From: Zavarzinia aquatilis
Lineage (GTDB): Bacteria; Pseudomonadota; Alphaproteobacteria; Zavarziniales; Zavarziniaceae
Assembly (NCBI RefSeq): GCF_003173035.1
Contig: NZ_QGLE01000001.1
Coordinates: 620,001-684,000, forward strand
Direction of reading: 5' to 3'
DNA length: 64,000 nucleotides
Of the stretch, positions 1-9,124 are shown piece after piece. A program made the translations under genes and the position numbers. The notes beneath the pieces are model-generated. The model worked only from the letters and a program-made list of their open reading frames with translations. It searched no databases and was not told the DNA's origin. Numbering within the stretch: the stretch's first letter is position 1; every line of letters starts with the position of its first letter.

Positions 1-45
1 ATCATGGGCCTGGTGCTGATGGGAGGATTGATCGAGCTATGGTGA
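1..45 (+). CDS. C-terminal end of an upstream gene (partial)
   Basis: Reading frame 1 is open from the window edge to a TGA at 43-45 and encodes 14 residues, IMGLVLMGGLIELW. The peptide is hydrophobic, as at the end of a membrane protein. The next gene starts inside it at 39, which is typical of translational coupling. In many alphaproteobacteria the gene before a stand-alone CinA-type gene is phosphatidylglycerophosphatase A (pgpA), which would fit, but 14 residues cannot prove it. Confidence 0.45.
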   Translation: MMGLVLMGGLIELW

Positions 46-557
46 CGAGTCTTTTCCCCGACAATCTCGAGCAGCGCGCCACCGCCCTCATCCGCAAGGC
101 GACCGAGCGCGGCCAGCGCATCGCGACGGCCGAAAGCTGCACCGGCGGCCTGATCGGCGGGTTGCTGACCGAAATCGCGGGCTCGAGCGCGGTGCTCGAG
201 CGGGGCTTCATCACCTATTCCAACCATGCCAAGGCGGAAATCCTCGGCGTGCCCAAGGACATCCTGCTGCTGCACGGCGCGGTGTCCGAACCCGTCGCCC
301 GCGCCATGGCGGAAGGCGCCCTCGCGCGGAGCCGCGCCCATATCGCCGTCGCGGTAACCGGCATCGCCGGACCGGGCGGCGGCTCGCCGGAAAAGCCGGT
401 CGGCCTTGTGCATTTCGCGCTTGCCCGCGAACTCCGCGAAACCCTTCATGTCGAGCGCCGCTTTGGCGACATCGGCCGGGCGGCGGTGCGCCTCGCCACC
501 GTCGATCAGGCGCTCACCCTTCTCGAACAGGCGCTGGAAGCCCCGCTGCTCGCATGA
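39..557 (+). CDS. pncC: CinA-family nicotinamide-nucleotide amidohydrolase
   Basis: A 172-residue protein equivalent to the stand-alone CinA C-terminal domain. The family deamidates nicotinamide mononucleotide to nicotinate mononucleotide, recycling the pyridine nucleotide released by NAD-dependent DNA ligase. Visible hallmarks are AESCTGG at residues 31-37 and the glycine-rich TGIAGPGGG at 107-115. The N-terminal MoaB-like half of full-length CinA is absent, as is normal for PncC-length proteins. The ATG overlaps the preceding gene by 7 bp, and the TGA overlaps the murI start as ATGA, so these genes are probably one operon. The enzymatic role is inferred from the family. Confidence 0.9.
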   Translation: MVTSLFPDNLEQRATALIRKATERGQRIATAESCTGGLIGGLLTEIAGSSAVLERGFITYSNHAKAEILGVPKDILLLHGAVSEPVARAMAEGALARSRAHIAVAVTGIAGPGGGSPEKPVGLVHFALARELRETLHVERRFGDIGRAAVRLATVDQALTLLEQALEAPLLA

Positions 558-1378
558 CCTCACCCTCGCCCACCCTGCCGATCGGGATCTTCGATTCCGG
601 CATCGGCGGTCTTTCCGTGCTCGACGCCATCGCGAAGCGCCTGCCGACCGAAGACCTGCTCTATCTCGGCGACACTGCGCGCCTGCCCTATGGCACCAAG
701 AGCCCGGAAACCGTCGCCCGCTACGCCGTGCAGGCCGCCGGTCATCTGGTGGAGCGCGGGGTGAAGCTGCTGGTGATCGCCTGCAACACCGCCTCCGCCC
801 ATGCCATTCCGGCCCTGACCGCGGCCTTTCCCGAGATCGAGGTGATCGGCGTGATCGAGCCGGGGGCGCAGGCCGCCGTCGCGGCGGCGCCGTCGGGCCG
901 GATCGGTGTCCTTGCGACCGAAAGCACCGTCGCTTCGGGCGCTTATGACCGCGCCATCCATGCCCTCAGTCCCGGGGCCGACGTTCGCCAGCAGGCCTGC
1001 AGCGTCTTCGTCGCCCTTGCCGAGGAAGGCTGGATTCGGGGCGATGCCGTCGAAGCCGCCGCCCGCCGCTATATCGAGCCGCTGCTCAACCACGGCCGGC
1101 CCCGGCCCGAGGCGCTGGTGCTCGGCTGCACCCATTTCCCGCTGCTGCGCGAGACCATCGGTGCCGTCGCCGGCCCGGATATCGCCCTGGTCGACAGCGC
1201 CTCGACCGCCGCCGAGGCGGTCGCCGTGGCCCTTGATGCCGACCGTCTTGGCAATAGGGCCGGCGCGGGCCGGGTGAAATTCATGGCGACCGATTCGGCC
1301 AGCCGCTTCGCCCGCGTCGCGACGATCTTCCTCGACCGCCCGGTCAGCCCGGAGGATGTCGAGATCGTCGACCTGTGA
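554..1378 (+). CDS. murI: glutamate racemase
   Basis: A 274-residue cytoplasmic enzyme that interconverts L- and D-glutamate, supplying D-Glu for peptidoglycan. The cofactor-independent two-cysteine mechanism is supported by FDSGIGGL (13-20, with Asp14 and Ser15), ACNTASAH containing Cys77, and GCTHFPLL containing Cys192. Length is normal for the family. Translation starts at the ATG that overlaps the pncC stop (ATGA), so the two are co-translated. About 70 bp of non-coding sequence separates it from the next gene. Confidence 0.96.
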   Translation: MTSPSPTLPIGIFDSGIGGLSVLDAIAKRLPTEDLLYLGDTARLPYGTKSPETVARYAVQAAGHLVERGVKLLVIACNTASAHAIPALTAAFPEIEVIGVIEPGAQAAVAAAPSGRIGVLATESTVASGAYDRAIHALSPGADVRQQACSVFVALAEEGWIRGDAVEAAARRYIEPLLNHGRPRPEALVLGCTHFPLLRETIGAVAGPDIALVDSASTAAEAVAVALDADRLGNRAGAGRVKFMATDSASRFARVATIFLDRPVSPEDVEIVDL

Positions 1379-1450
1379 AAACCGGCCGAGGTTGACAGAT
1401 TTGCCCCCGGCGGCCCCTTATGGCCCCAGCGCCCATCTGTGGGGACCGCC

Positions 1451-1969
1451 ATGATTCGCCATCTGTTCCTCATCCTGCTCGTCATTACCGGCGGCATCGG
1501 CGCCAGCCAGCTGCCGAGTTTCGCCCGTGCCTACGAGCAGCGGCTGGGCGGCGCCCTCGGCGAAGTGCAGAAGATGGTCGATGCCTTCGCGCTGCAGGCT
1601 TCGGCGGAAGGGCTGGATTTCCAGCAGCTGGCCGAGCGCCATCGTCAGTCCGGCGATACTGCCGTCCGCGGCACCGCCGATCGCATGACGGCGCTGGCCG
1701 ACCGCAGGGGCGTTCTCGCGGAGCAGAAGCGGATGCTGGATGCCGCGCCGACCAGTTTCGACAAGCTGGTGAGCATCGCCCGCTTCGGCGACGGCGAGCT
1801 GGTGCGCGATACGCTCTCGACTTATGAAATCTCGGCGACGCTCGATCCCGCCTTCGGTGCCGCCGGTGTCGGCCTCGGCTGGCTGATCTATGGCGCGGCC
1901 GGCAGCCTGTTCGGCCGTCGCCGCCGCTCCACGCCGGGTGGCCTGGTCCGCCGCCGCCTTCCCAAATAG
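1451..1969 (+). CDS. DUF2937 family membrane protein
   Basis: A protein of 172 residues matching the uncharacterised alphaproteobacterial DUF2937 family. An N-terminal hydrophobic segment (about residues 3-19) is followed by a charged helical region carrying the motif PSFARAYEQRLGGAL, which is typical of the family, and a C-terminal hydrophobic segment around GWLIYGAAGSLFG before a basic tail. ATG 1451 is preferred over the in-frame GTG at 1439 because GGGG sits just upstream and the hydrophobic segment then begins at once. An inner-membrane location with a periplasmic middle region is inferred. Function is unknown. Confidence 0.82.
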   Translation: MIRHLFLILLVITGGIGASQLPSFARAYEQRLGGALGEVQKMVDAFALQASAEGLDFQQLAERHRQSGDTAVRGTADRMTALADRRGVLAEQKRMLDAAPTSFDKLVSIARFGDGELVRDTLSTYEISATLDPAFGAAGVGLGWLIYGAAGSLFGRRRRSTPGGLVRRRLPK

Positions 1970-1970
1970 A

Positions 1971-1998
1971 AACGGCGCCCGCTCGCACGGGCGCCGTT
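1971..1998. terminator. Hairpin between converging genes
   Basis: A perfect 11-bp inverted repeat (AACGGCGCCCG / CGGGCGCCGTT) with a 6-nt loop lies between the stop of the DUF2937 gene and the stop of hemA, which converge here. The stem is GC-rich and symmetric, so it can serve both directions. There is no T tract, so termination efficiency is uncertain. Confidence 0.7.
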
Positions 1999-2022
1999 CC
2001 TGAGCGGAGACCCGAGACCGGA

Positions 2023-3234
2023 TCAGGCCGCGCGCGGCAGCCGGGCCTTGGTCCAGATGCGGTCGAGGGCGGCGACCAGCTGGTCCATCATCTCGTCGTC
2101 ATGGAAGGGCGACGGGGTGAAGCGCAGGCGTTCGGTGCCGCGCGGCACGGTCGGAAAATTGATCGGCTGGACATAGATGCCATCGACCGACAGCAACTCG
2201 TCGGAAATCGCCTTGCAGCGCACTGGATCGCCCACCATCACGGGGACGATATGCGACTGGCTCTGCAGCACGGGCAGGCCGGCGGCGGCCAGCTTGCGCT
2301 TCAGGGTGGCGGCGCGCTCCTGGTGCTTCACGCGGAGTTCATTGTGCTGGCGCAGGTAGCGGATCGAGGCGCAGGCGCCCGCCGCGATCACCGGGGCGAG
2401 CGAGGTGGTGAAGATGAAGCCCGGGGCATAGGAGCGCACACAGTCGACCATGACGGACGAGCCGGCGATATAGCCGCCCATGGCGCCGAAGGCCTTGCCC
2501 AGCGTGCCTTCGATCACGTCGATGTCACCCATGGTGCCCGTCGCCTCGGCGACACCGGCGCCATGCTCGCCATAGAGGCCGACGGCATGGACTTCATCGA
2601 GATAGGTCAGGGCGTTGTATGTCTTGGCGACCTCGACGAAATCGGCGATCGGCGCGATGTCGCCGTCCATCGAATAGACGCTCTCGAAGGCGATGATCTT
2701 GGGTGCCGCGGGATCGGCTTCCTTCAGCATCGAGACGAGGTGCTTCACGTCGTTGTGGCGGAAGATGCGCTTGGGCGCGCCGCCGTGACGGATGCCCTCG
2801 ATCATCGAGGCGTGGTTCAACTCGTCGGAATAGACGGTCACACCCTTCAGCACGCGGGACAGGGCGGACAGCGCCGCCTCGTTCGAGACGAAGCCCGAAG
2901 AGAAGATCAGCGCCGATTCCTTGCCGTGCAGGCTGGCCAACTCGTCCTCGAGGAGGACATGGGCGCGGCTGTTGCCGGAAATATTGCGGGTGCCGCCAGC
3001 ACCGGCGCCGTAGGTATCGAGCGCCTCGTGCATCGCCGAGAGGACTTCGCTGTTCTGACCCTGACCGAGATAATCGTTGGAACACCAGACGACGATGTCG
3101 CGGGCGCCGTTGGGGCCGCGCCAGGTGGCCCGGGGGAAATTACCGCAATGGCGCTGCAGATCGGCAAACACGCGATAACGGCCTTCCTGCTTCAGGTCGG
3201 CAATCGCATTCGCAAATTTATCGTCGTAAGTCAT
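2023..3234 (-). CDS. hemA: 5-aminolevulinate synthase
   Basis: A 403-residue PLP enzyme that condenses glycine with succinyl-CoA to make 5-aminolevulinate, the first step of the C4 tetrapyrrole route characteristic of alphaproteobacteria. The PLP lysine is Lys247 in [14 protein letters not shown]. The glycine-rich [12 protein letters not shown] lies at about 77-88 and [11 protein letters not shown] at about 212-222. The start at MTYDDKF (3234) follows an AGGGCGA ribosome-binding site and gives the usual family N-terminus; an upstream extension to 3285 is open but unlike the family. The gene is transcribed alone, with about 350 bp of non-coding DNA upstream. Confidence 0.96.
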   Translation of the reverse strand: MTYDDKFANAIADLKQEGRYRVFADLQRHCGNFPRATWRGPNGARDIVVWCSNDYLGQGQNSEVLSAMHEALDTYGAGAGGTRNISGNSRAHVLLEDELASLHGKESALIFSSGFVSNEAALSALSRVLKGVTVYSDELNHASMIEGIRHGGAPKRIFRHNDVKHLVSMLKEADPAAPKIIAFESVYSMDGDIAPIADFVEVAKTYNALTYLDEVHAVGLYGEHGAGVAEATGTMGDIDVIEGTLGKAFGAMGGYIAGSSVMVDCVRSYAPGFIFTTSLAPVIAAGACASIRYLRQHNELRVKHQERAATLKRKLAAAGLPVLQSQSHIVPVMVGDPVRCKAISDELLSVDGIYVQPINFPTVPRGTERLRFTPSPFHDDEMMDQLVAALDRIWTKARLPRAA

Positions 3235-3580
3235 TCGCCCTGTCCCAGTTGCCTCGATCCGCGCGCACCGGATGCCCCCGGCCATCGTGTCAGGCTGGAG
3301 CCCATGTCCATCGTCCCGGACATTGGTTCACAAATCCTATATCGGCGGTTTGATCCAAGGCAAAGCCGATCACCATTTTGTGGCGGCCATGTTGCCGCAG
3401 GCGATCGTTTTCACATACCCCCTTAAAGGAGTAGGAGGACGGCGGGCCTGCCCCCCCGGACATCCCCGCCGCCCAGACCGCCAACCCCCCGGCAGGCGGC
3501 CACCGGCGACAAGGCCGCCGGCAGGAGGGGACTATGGCGCGACCGCACGGGTGTCGCTGTGATGTTTGACACACAAGCCC
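3235..3580. other. Intergenic region upstream of hemA
   Basis: A 346-bp stretch between the lipoprotein stop and the hemA start, both genes on the minus strand. It is C-rich on the plus strand near 3450-3530, with a 7-bp inverted repeat (GGCGGCC 3495-3501 / GGCCGCC 3513-3519) that could end the upstream transcript. The hemA promoter must lie between here and 3234. No convincing Fnr-type TTGAT-N4-ATCAA box and no tRNA or small gene were found. Confidence 0.5.
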
Positions 3581-4159
3581 TTATTTGCCCCGGCGCTTTC
3601 GCTCGTCGGCCAGTTCTGCCGCCGAAATCTGGATGCCACCGATCAATTCGAAGGCATAGGGCGACTTGCCGTCGAGCGGTACCGTAACCGTCAGGTGCTC
3701 GACGACACCGCCGCTGGCGGCCCCCTTATCGAGAGCGACCTGCGTCTCGTAGGAGGCGCGGCTGATCACACGGGTGTTGGTCTCGGTCAGGGCGAGGAAG
3801 AAGGGCACGGTCACGCCGGTCAGATCGCGCCCGGCCGGCCCGCGCCGGACGTAGATCGACATGCCAACATTGGCGACCACCTGGCCATTCGCCGCCGGCT
3901 CGCACAGGACCTTGGCGTCGATCATCTCGATCTCGTAGAGCACGGAATCCGGCGTGCGCGGCGCGCCCTCCGCGAAACGGGCCAGGCTGGCGGCATCAGC
4001 GAGAACCGACATGGCCGGACAGGGCGCCGCCTGGGCCGCGGTCGCCGGTGCCGAATCGGAAGAGGAGCCGCAAGCGGCGAGGCCGAAGGCGGCGAGCGCG
4101 AGGGACGCGGCCATGGCGGCCGGCTTGCGCCCTGCCCGGACCTGCGAAACGATGCCCAT
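3581..4159 (-). CDS. Putative secreted lipoprotein
   Basis: A 192-residue protein with a basic N-terminus (RAGRKP), a hydrophobic stretch and a lipobox LAAC ending at Cys30, so it should be lipidated by Lgt and cleaved by LspA (itself encoded at about 18.8 kb). The linker SSSDSAPATAAQAA precedes a globular domain with two further cysteines (CPAM about 47-50 and VLCEPA about 84-89). No enzymatic motif is recognised. A purine-rich AAAGGA lies before the ATG. It is divergent from ispH with about 108 bp between them. Likely an envelope protein of unknown role. Confidence 0.75.
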   Translation of the reverse strand: MGIVSQVRAGRKPAAMAASLALAAFGLAACGSSSDSAPATAAQAAPCPAMSVLADAASLARFAEGAPRTPDSVLYEIEMIDAKVLCEPAANGQVVANVGMSIYVRRGPAGRDLTGVTVPFFLALTETNTRVISRASYETQVALDKGAASGGVVEHLTVTVPLDGKSPYAFELIGGIQISAAELADERKRRGK

Positions 4160-4267
4160 CCTTTGCTTTCCTTTGGCTGGCGTTAAGGATTATGGTCGGC
4201 GCACTCTAGACAAGCACCCCTATCGGCACAAGCAGGGCGGCCCCCTGCCCGCGAGCTTCCGGACAGC

Positions 4268-5212
4268 ATGAGCAAACCCGCCCTGACCCTCATTCTCGCC
4301 GCACCGCGCGGCTTCTGCGCCGGCGTCGACCGCGCGATCCAGATCGTCGAGCTGGCGCTGGAGCGTTTCGGCCCGCCGATCTACGTCCGCCACGAGATCG
4401 TCCACAACCGCACGGTCGTCGAATCGCTGGAAGCCAAGGGCGCCATCTTCGTCGAGGAACTGGACGAGGTGCCGGAAGGCGCCCATGTGGTCTTTTCCGC
4501 GCACGGCGTGCCGAAATCCGTGCCGGCCGATGCCCGGCGCCGGGGCCTCGCCTATCTCGACGCCACCTGCCCCCTCGTCTCCAAGGTCCATGTCGAGGCC
4601 GAACGGCTCCATGCCGAGGGGATGCATCTCGTCATGATCGGCCATGAAGGCCACCCGGAAGTGGTCGGCACCATGGGCCAGCTGCCGGACGGCGCGATCA
4701 GCCTGGTCGAGACGATCGAGGATGTCGCCCGCCTGTCGGTGCCCGACCCCGCGCGCCTCGGTTACATCACGCAGACCACCCTGTCGGTCGACGATACTGC
4801 CGGCATCGTCGCCGCCCTGCAGGCGCGCTTCCCGGCGATCCTCGCCCCGCACAAGGAAGACATCTGCTACGCGACCACCAACCGGCAGGCGGCGGTGAAG
4901 ACCATCGCGCCCGATTGCGACGCGCTGATCGTCATCGGCGCGCCCAATTCCTCGAACTCGGTGCGGCTGGTCGAGGTTGGCGCAAGGGCCGGCGTCGCCA
5001 CCGCGCTGCGCATCCAGCACGCCGGCGAACTCGACTGGTCGCGCCTTGACGGCGCGCGCCGCGTCGGCATCACGGCGGGGGCTTCCGCCCCGGAAAGCCT
5101 GGTCGAGGCATTGATCGAGGCCTTCCGCGCGCGATTCGAGGTCACGGTCGAACAGGTGACCGTGACCGAGGAACGCATCCAGTTCAAAGTCCCCCGCGCC
5201 CTGATCGGCTGA
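4268..5212 (+). CDS. ispH: 4-hydroxy-3-methylbut-2-enyl diphosphate reductase
   Basis: A 314-residue iron-sulfur enzyme that performs the last step of the MEP isoprenoid pathway, reducing HMBPP to IPP and DMAPP. The three cluster-binding cysteines are present: Cys17 in [12 protein letters not shown], Cys101 in [11 protein letters not shown] and Cys200 in [12 protein letters not shown], matching the E. coli spacing. EGHPEV (127-132) is also visible. It begins a short plus-strand run with thrB 8 bp downstream and rnhA after that, suggesting co-transcription. Confidence 0.97.
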   Translation: MSKPALTLILAAPRGFCAGVDRAIQIVELALERFGPPIYVRHEIVHNRTVVESLEAKGAIFVEELDEVPEGAHVVFSAHGVPKSVPADARRRGLAYLDATCPLVSKVHVEAERLHAEGMHLVMIGHEGHPEVVGTMGQLPDGAISLVETIEDVARLSVPDPARLGYITQTTLSVDDTAGIVAALQARFPAILAPHKEDICYATTNRQAAVKTIAPDCDALIVIGAPNSSNSVRLVEVGARAGVATALRIQHAGELDWSRLDGARRVGITAGASAPESLVEALIEAFRARFEVTVEQVTVTEERIQFKVPRALIG

Positions 5213-5220
5213 ACGGAATC

Positions 5221-6189
5221 ATGGCTGTTTATACCGACGTCGACGACGACGCCCTCGCCGCCTTTCTCGCCGAATACGATCTCGGCGAAATGCTCAGTCT
5301 CAAGGGCATCGCCGAGGGGGTGGAGAATTCCAACTTCCTCCTCGAGACCACGCGGGGCCGTTTCATCCTGACCCTGTTCGAGAAGCGGGTGGCGGAAGCG
5401 GACTTGCCCTTCTTCATCGGCCTAATGGACCATCTCGCCCTGTCCGGCCTGTCGTGCCCGACGCCGATCCACGGCCGCGACCGCAAGGCGCTGCGCCAGC
5501 TGGCCGGGCGGCCGGCGGTGATCGTCTCGTTCCTGACCGGCATGTGGCCGCGCAAGCCTAATGTCGCCCAGTGCGGCAGTGTCGGCGCCGCCCTCGCCGG
5601 CCTGCATCTTTCGGGCGCGGGCTTTGCCCTGAAGCGGACCAATGCCCTGTCGCTTCCCGGCTGGCGCCGCCTCGCCGCCGATTGCCGCGACCGCGCGGAC
5701 AGCGTGCGCCCGGGCCTCGCCGCCGAAATCGACGCGGAGCTGGCCTTTCTCGAGGCGAACTGGCCGGCGGCTCTGCCGGGCGGGGTCATTCACGCCGATC
5801 TCTTCCCCGACAATGTCTTCTTCATCGGGGACGACGTCTCGGGCCTGATCGACTTCTATTTCGCCTGCAACGATTTCTATGCCTACGACCTCGCGATCTG
5901 CCTGAACGCCTGGTGTTTCGAGCCGGACGGAGCCTTCAACGCGACGAAGGCCCTTGCCCTGTCGCGCGGCTATCTCGGCGGCCGGCCCTTGAGCGAGGCC
6001 GAGGCAGCGGCGATCCCGCTGCTGTGCCGGGGCGCTGCGCTGCGCTTCCTGCTCACCCGGCTGTATGACTGGCTGAACCAGGTGCCGGGCGCCCTCGTCC
6101 GGCCGAAAGACCCGCTCGAATATCTGTCCAAACTGCGCTTCCACCGCACCGCCGAAGGGCCGGGTACCTATGGCATCGGCCATGACTGA
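5221..6189 (+). CDS. thrB: homoserine kinase (aminoglycoside-phosphotransferase-like type)
   Basis: A 322-residue kinase predicted to phosphorylate L-homoserine in threonine synthesis. It belongs to the APH/choline-kinase-fold ThrB found in proteobacteria, not the GHMP-type ThrB of E. coli. Residues 33-40 (GVENSNFL) form the nucleotide-binding loop, HADLFPDN at 191-198 is the catalytic Brenner-type loop and LIDFYF at about 209-214 supplies the metal-binding Asp. The ispH-thrB-rnhA order is a recurring alphaproteobacterial arrangement. It overlaps rnhA by 20 bp. Confidence 0.92.
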   Translation: MAVYTDVDDDALAAFLAEYDLGEMLSLKGIAEGVENSNFLLETTRGRFILTLFEKRVAEADLPFFIGLMDHLALSGLSCPTPIHGRDRKALRQLAGRPAVIVSFLTGMWPRKPNVAQCGSVGAALAGLHLSGAGFALKRTNALSLPGWRRLAADCRDRADSVRPGLAAEIDAELAFLEANWPAALPGGVIHADLFPDNVFFIGDDVSGLIDFYFACNDFYAYDLAICLNAWCFEPDGAFNATKALALSRGYLGGRPLSEAEAAAIPLLCRGAALRFLLTRLYDWLNQVPGALVRPKDPLEYLSKLRFHRTAEGPGTYGIGHD

Positions 6190-6631
6190 GACCAGTGACG
6201 ATATCGTCGTCATCCATACCGACGGCGCCTGTTCGGGCAATCCCGGCCCCGGCGGCTGGGGCGCCCTGCTCTCCTTCCGCGGTACCGAGAAGGAATTGTC
6301 GGGCGGCGAGCCGGCGACGACCAACAACCGGATGGAACTGATGGCGGCCATCGCCGCCCTCGAAGCCCTGACCCGGACGACGAACGTCCGTCTGTTCACC
6401 GACAGCCGCTATGTGATGGATGGCATCACCAAATGGATCGCCGGCTGGAAGCGCAACGGCTGGAAGACCGCCGACAAGAAGCCGGTGAAGAACGAGGACC
6501 TGTGGCGTCGTCTCGATACGGCGGCCGCGCGGCACCGGATCGACTGGCGCTGGGTGCGCGGCCATTCGGGCGATCCCTGCAACGAGCGGGTCGACCAGCT
6601 CGCCCGCGCCGCCGCGCCCCGGCGGGGCTGA
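6170..6631 (+). CDS. rnhA: ribonuclease HI
   Basis: A 153-residue nuclease that degrades the RNA strand of RNA-DNA hybrids. The full set of metal-binding and catalytic residues is visible: Asp18 ([16 protein letters not shown]), Glu56 (NNRMELMAA), Asp78 (FTDSRYV), His132 (VRGHSG) and Asp142 (NERVDQLA). The basic handle region ([17 protein letters not shown]) is present. The ATG at 6170 has AAGGG upstream; an alternative ATG at 6182 would remove only four residues. It ends 10 bp before the convergent LpxR-like gene. Confidence 0.95.
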   Translation: MASAMTETSDDIVVIHTDGACSGNPGPGGWGALLSFRGTEKELSGGEPATTNNRMELMAAIAALEALTRTTNVRLFTDSRYVMDGITKWIAGWKRNGWKTADKKPVKNEDLWRRLDTAAARHRIDWRWVRGHSGDPCNERVDQLARAAAPRRG

Positions 6632-6641
6632 CGCAGGACCG

Positions 6642-7856
6642 TCAGATCCGCCAGGACAGGCTGAGCGCGCCGAAGACGTCGCCATTCTTCTGGCCGACAT
6701 ATTCGGTGGTGCGGAACACCTGGGTATAGGTCAGGCGGGCATCGCCCAGGGTGACCGAGGCGCCGACCTGAAGATCGGCAACGAACGTGTGCTTGTCGAC
6801 GCTGTGGCTGTCCTCGAAGGAATTGCCGTCGAGGAAGATGTTGCGGGCGACGGCGCGACCCTCCAGACCGGCGAAGACATACCATTCGAAATCATGGACC
6901 GGCTTGAAATAGCCGGTGCCCGACAGCGCCGTGCGGATGCGCGGCGCGCCCCAGTCGCTGGAAACGTCGCTGCCCAGTTTCACCGTCGCGCTGGCCGAGG
7001 CATAGGTATGGACGTTGCCGAGGGTGAAGCCGACGCTCGGCTCGACCGCGACGCCAAGACCGCCCGGGTGATATTCCGAGATGAAGCGCCACTTGCGTTC
7101 GTAAGACAGCACCGCGCCGAATTCGTCGTTCAGCTGCGAGTCCCAGCCGTCGAACGGGCGGACGCCGATGGTGTCGTGGAACCAGGTCTGTGTCTCGGCC
7201 GCGCCCGAGCTGGGGCCGACGACGCCGAGCTGCAGCTCGAAGGTGTCGAGCTGCTTGCCCGTGTCGTTCGTGATCTGCACGCCGCCATAGAGCCAGCCGG
7301 CGAAGGGACGCCCCTTGTTATCGCCGCTGCTCGCTTCCTTGCGGCCCGGGGTGAAGATGCTCTGGCCGACCGAGACGCCGACGCGGACGACGCCTTCCGC
7401 GGGAACGAAGGGCAGTTCGCGGGCGATATCGCCGACGAAGCGCGGCGTATCGTCCGAGCTGAACAGATAGGAAGCGCGCAGGCCGTTGGTGTAATGCTGG
7501 TCCGTGCCGCCGCCGAACTTGTCGTTCTCGACCTGGATCGACAGGGTACCGCGGTCATCGCTGGGGTCTTCGCCCGCGGTCGCCGTGCGCTTCGGCTCGA
7601 CATTCTCGGTGCCAGACGCCGCCGTTGGGGCGAGGCGTGCCCGCCCGCCGTCGGCCAGACCGCCTTCGCCGCGACCGTCGAACGCCAGCTTCAGCGAGGC
7701 GAGCAGCGAAGGCGCGCCGCCCTGACCGCCGTGAAACGAGATCGGACCAAGATCAAAGGACGAGGTGGCAGCCCCGGAGAAGACGGCCGCGCCAACGACG
7801 GCGCCGATGGCGGCAGACATGATGGTCCCGTTCAGGACCGCGTGGGATGCGATCAT
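6642..7856 (-). CDS. LpxR-like outer-membrane lipid A deacylase (DUF2219)
   Basis: A 404-residue predicted outer-membrane beta-barrel. The LpxR family removes the 3'-acyloxyacyl group of lipid A at the outer leaflet. The family signature ENDKFGGGTDQHYTNG (110-125) carries the Asn-Asp pair, and His227 with Glu245 in the TWFHDTIG...GWDSQLNDE region corresponds to the catalytic His and Glu. The chain ends ALSLSWRI, with alternating residues and aromatic Trp near the end as in barrel proteins. The first 100 residues are unusual: a hydrophobic stretch (about 10-30) and a disordered, charged linker. ATG 7856 has GGAG eight bases upstream. Substrate specificity is inferred. Confidence 0.8.
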   Translation of the reverse strand: MIASHAVLNGTIMSAAIGAVVGAAVFSGAATSSFDLGPISFHGGQGGAPSLLASLKLAFDGRGEGGLADGGRARLAPTAASGTENVEPKRTATAGEDPSDDRGTLSIQVENDKFGGGTDQHYTNGLRASYLFSSDDTPRFVGDIARELPFVPAEGVVRVGVSVGQSIFTPGRKEASSGDNKGRPFAGWLYGGVQITNDTGKQLDTFELQLGVVGPSSGAAETQTWFHDTIGVRPFDGWDSQLNDEFGAVLSYERKWRFISEYHPGGLGVAVEPSVGFTLGNVHTYASASATVKLGSDVSSDWGAPRIRTALSGTGYFKPVHDFEWYVFAGLEGRAVARNIFLDGNSFEDSHSVDKHTFVADLQVGASVTLGDARLTYTQVFRTTEYVGQKNGDVFGALSLSWRI

Positions 7857-8191
7857 GGCAGTTACTCCGGTACATGTTTCAATGGTTCGGCACGTGGCCG
7901 CTGTTGGGAGTAACTTGCGCCAGACCGGCGTCAGTTTCAGTCGAAAGCCCAACCGAAACCGGAGCCAAACGGGCGCATTAGCGCCGCATCGGCGGGTCTA
8001 TGGCTAAGATTCGGTTAACTGCCGATCAATCGGCGAATCTGGCGGAAAACTGCCCTTTGAGAGTGGCAATGCCGGCGGGCGCGAAGCCCGCCCACGGGCG
8101 TTTCCAGCCTGAAATTCTTAAGCGGAGATTAATTCCGGAATACAGATGAATTGATTCCGATATGGCGGCATTCGGCTACCACCTCACCCGC
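7857..8191. other. Intergenic region upstream of the LpxR-like gene
   Basis: A 335-bp non-coding stretch, AT-richer than its neighbours near 8010-8160, lying between the end of the MazG-like gene and the start of the LpxR-like gene. It contains a perfect palindrome GCCGAT-CA-ATCGGC at 8021-8034, a possible regulator site, and the 8074-8092 hairpin. It presumably holds the promoter of the LpxR-like gene. No small gene or RNA is recognised. Confidence 0.45.
8074..8092 (-). terminator. Possible terminator after the MazG-like gene
   Basis: A 7-bp stem GGCGGGC / GCCCGCC with a 5-nt loop lies about 100 bp past the MazG-like stop. On the minus strand a weak T run (GTTTTCC) follows about 25 nt later, so a true intrinsic terminator is uncertain. 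Confidence 0.4.
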
Positions 8192-8512
8192 TCACCGCTC
8201 GTCGCCGGAGCCGGCGATCACGCCGCGCCGCTGGCGGTCGGACAGTTTCCGCATGTTGGCGGCGAAGACGGCGGCAAGGTCGAGGCCCGCCGCGTTACAC
8301 AGTTCAGAGAGATACCAGCAGACATCGCCCAGTTCGGCTTCGAGCTTCGCCTTCAGGGTCTCGTCGTCGGTCCCATCGCGGATCCATTTCTTGATCACGC
8401 CCGCGACTTCCCCCGCTTCCGAAGCGAGGCCGAGGCCGAGATATTCGAGGGCACGGTCGGCCGGAAAGATCGCCGTCGTCCGGGTGAAAGCCTGATAGTC
8501 GTCGAGAGTCAT
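8192..8512 (-). CDS. MazG-like nucleotide pyrophosphohydrolase
   Basis: A 106-residue single-domain all-alpha NTP pyrophosphohydrolase of the MazG/dCTPase type, which hydrolyses nucleoside triphosphates (often damaged or excess dNTPs) to monophosphates. The metal-binding acidic motif EAGE is at 32-35 and its partner ELGDVCWYLSEL at 60-71. It lies 56 bp downstream of the peroxiredoxin gene on the same strand, so oxidative-damage clean-up is a reasonable contextual guess. The start MTLDDYQ is chosen because the motif spacing and size then match the family. Confidence 0.85.
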   Translation of the reverse strand: MTLDDYQAFTRTTAIFPADRALEYLGLGLASEAGEVAGVIKKWIRDGTDDETLKAKLEAELGDVCWYLSELCNAAGLDLAAVFAANMRKLSDRQRRGVIAGSGDER

Positions 8513-8568
8513 GGTGCCTTTCCCGCCGGGCGGGGCCACTCGGTCAGGAACCGGGCGGCCCCGAGGGC

Positions 8569-9054
8569 TTACAGCTGCTTCAGGACCGCTTCGGCCGAGG
8601 AAACGTCGAGGGCGGAGGGATTCGGTTCGACCGACAGCGCCTCGACCTTGCCGTCTTTGGCGATCAGGGCGTAACGCTTGGAGCGCAGCCCCATGCCAAA
8701 GCCCGAGAGGTCGAGATCGAGACCGAGCTTCTTGGTAAAGTCCGCGCTGCCGTCGGCCAGCATCACGATCTTGTCGCCGACCCCCTGGTCCTTGCCCCAG
8801 GCGCCCATGACGAAGGCATCGTTCACGGAAAGGCAGGCGATGGTGTCGACCCCCTTGGCCTTCAGCGCCTCGGCGTTGGCGAGATAGCTCGGCACATGCT
8901 TGGCCGAGCAGGTCGGGGTGAAGGCACCGGGCAGCGCGAAGAGGACGACGGTCTTGCCGCCGAAGAGTTCGGACGACGGCAGGGGCGCCGGGCCCTTGTC
9001 GGTCATCGTCATGAAGGTGGCTTCGGGCAGCTTGTCGCCCACCGAAATCGTCAT
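8569..9054 (-). CDS. peroxiredoxin (Prx5 type)
   Basis: A 161-residue thiol peroxidase reducing hydrogen peroxide and organic hydroperoxides. The peroxidatic Cys49 lies in the Prx5-type active site PGAFTPTCS; other landmarks are the N-terminal ISVGDKLPEATF and the NDAFVMGAWGKDQG loop. There is no second conserved cysteine, so reduction by glutathione or a 1-Cys mechanism is likely. It sits between the glutathione peroxidase and MazG-like genes on the same strand, a small oxidative-defence cluster. Confidence 0.92.
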   Translation of the reverse strand: MTISVGDKLPEATFMTMTDKGPAPLPSSELFGGKTVVLFALPGAFTPTCSAKHVPSYLANAEALKAKGVDTIACLSVNDAFVMGAWGKDQGVGDKIVMLADGSADFTKKLGLDLDLSGFGMGLRSKRYALIAKDGKVEALSVEPNPSALDVSSAEAVLKQL

Positions 9055-9124
9055 CGGTCGTCTCCGTTTTCGTTGCGCCGGCCGGGAAGCGCGGCGGCGA
9101 CGGCATTAAGCATGACGTCCGGGC

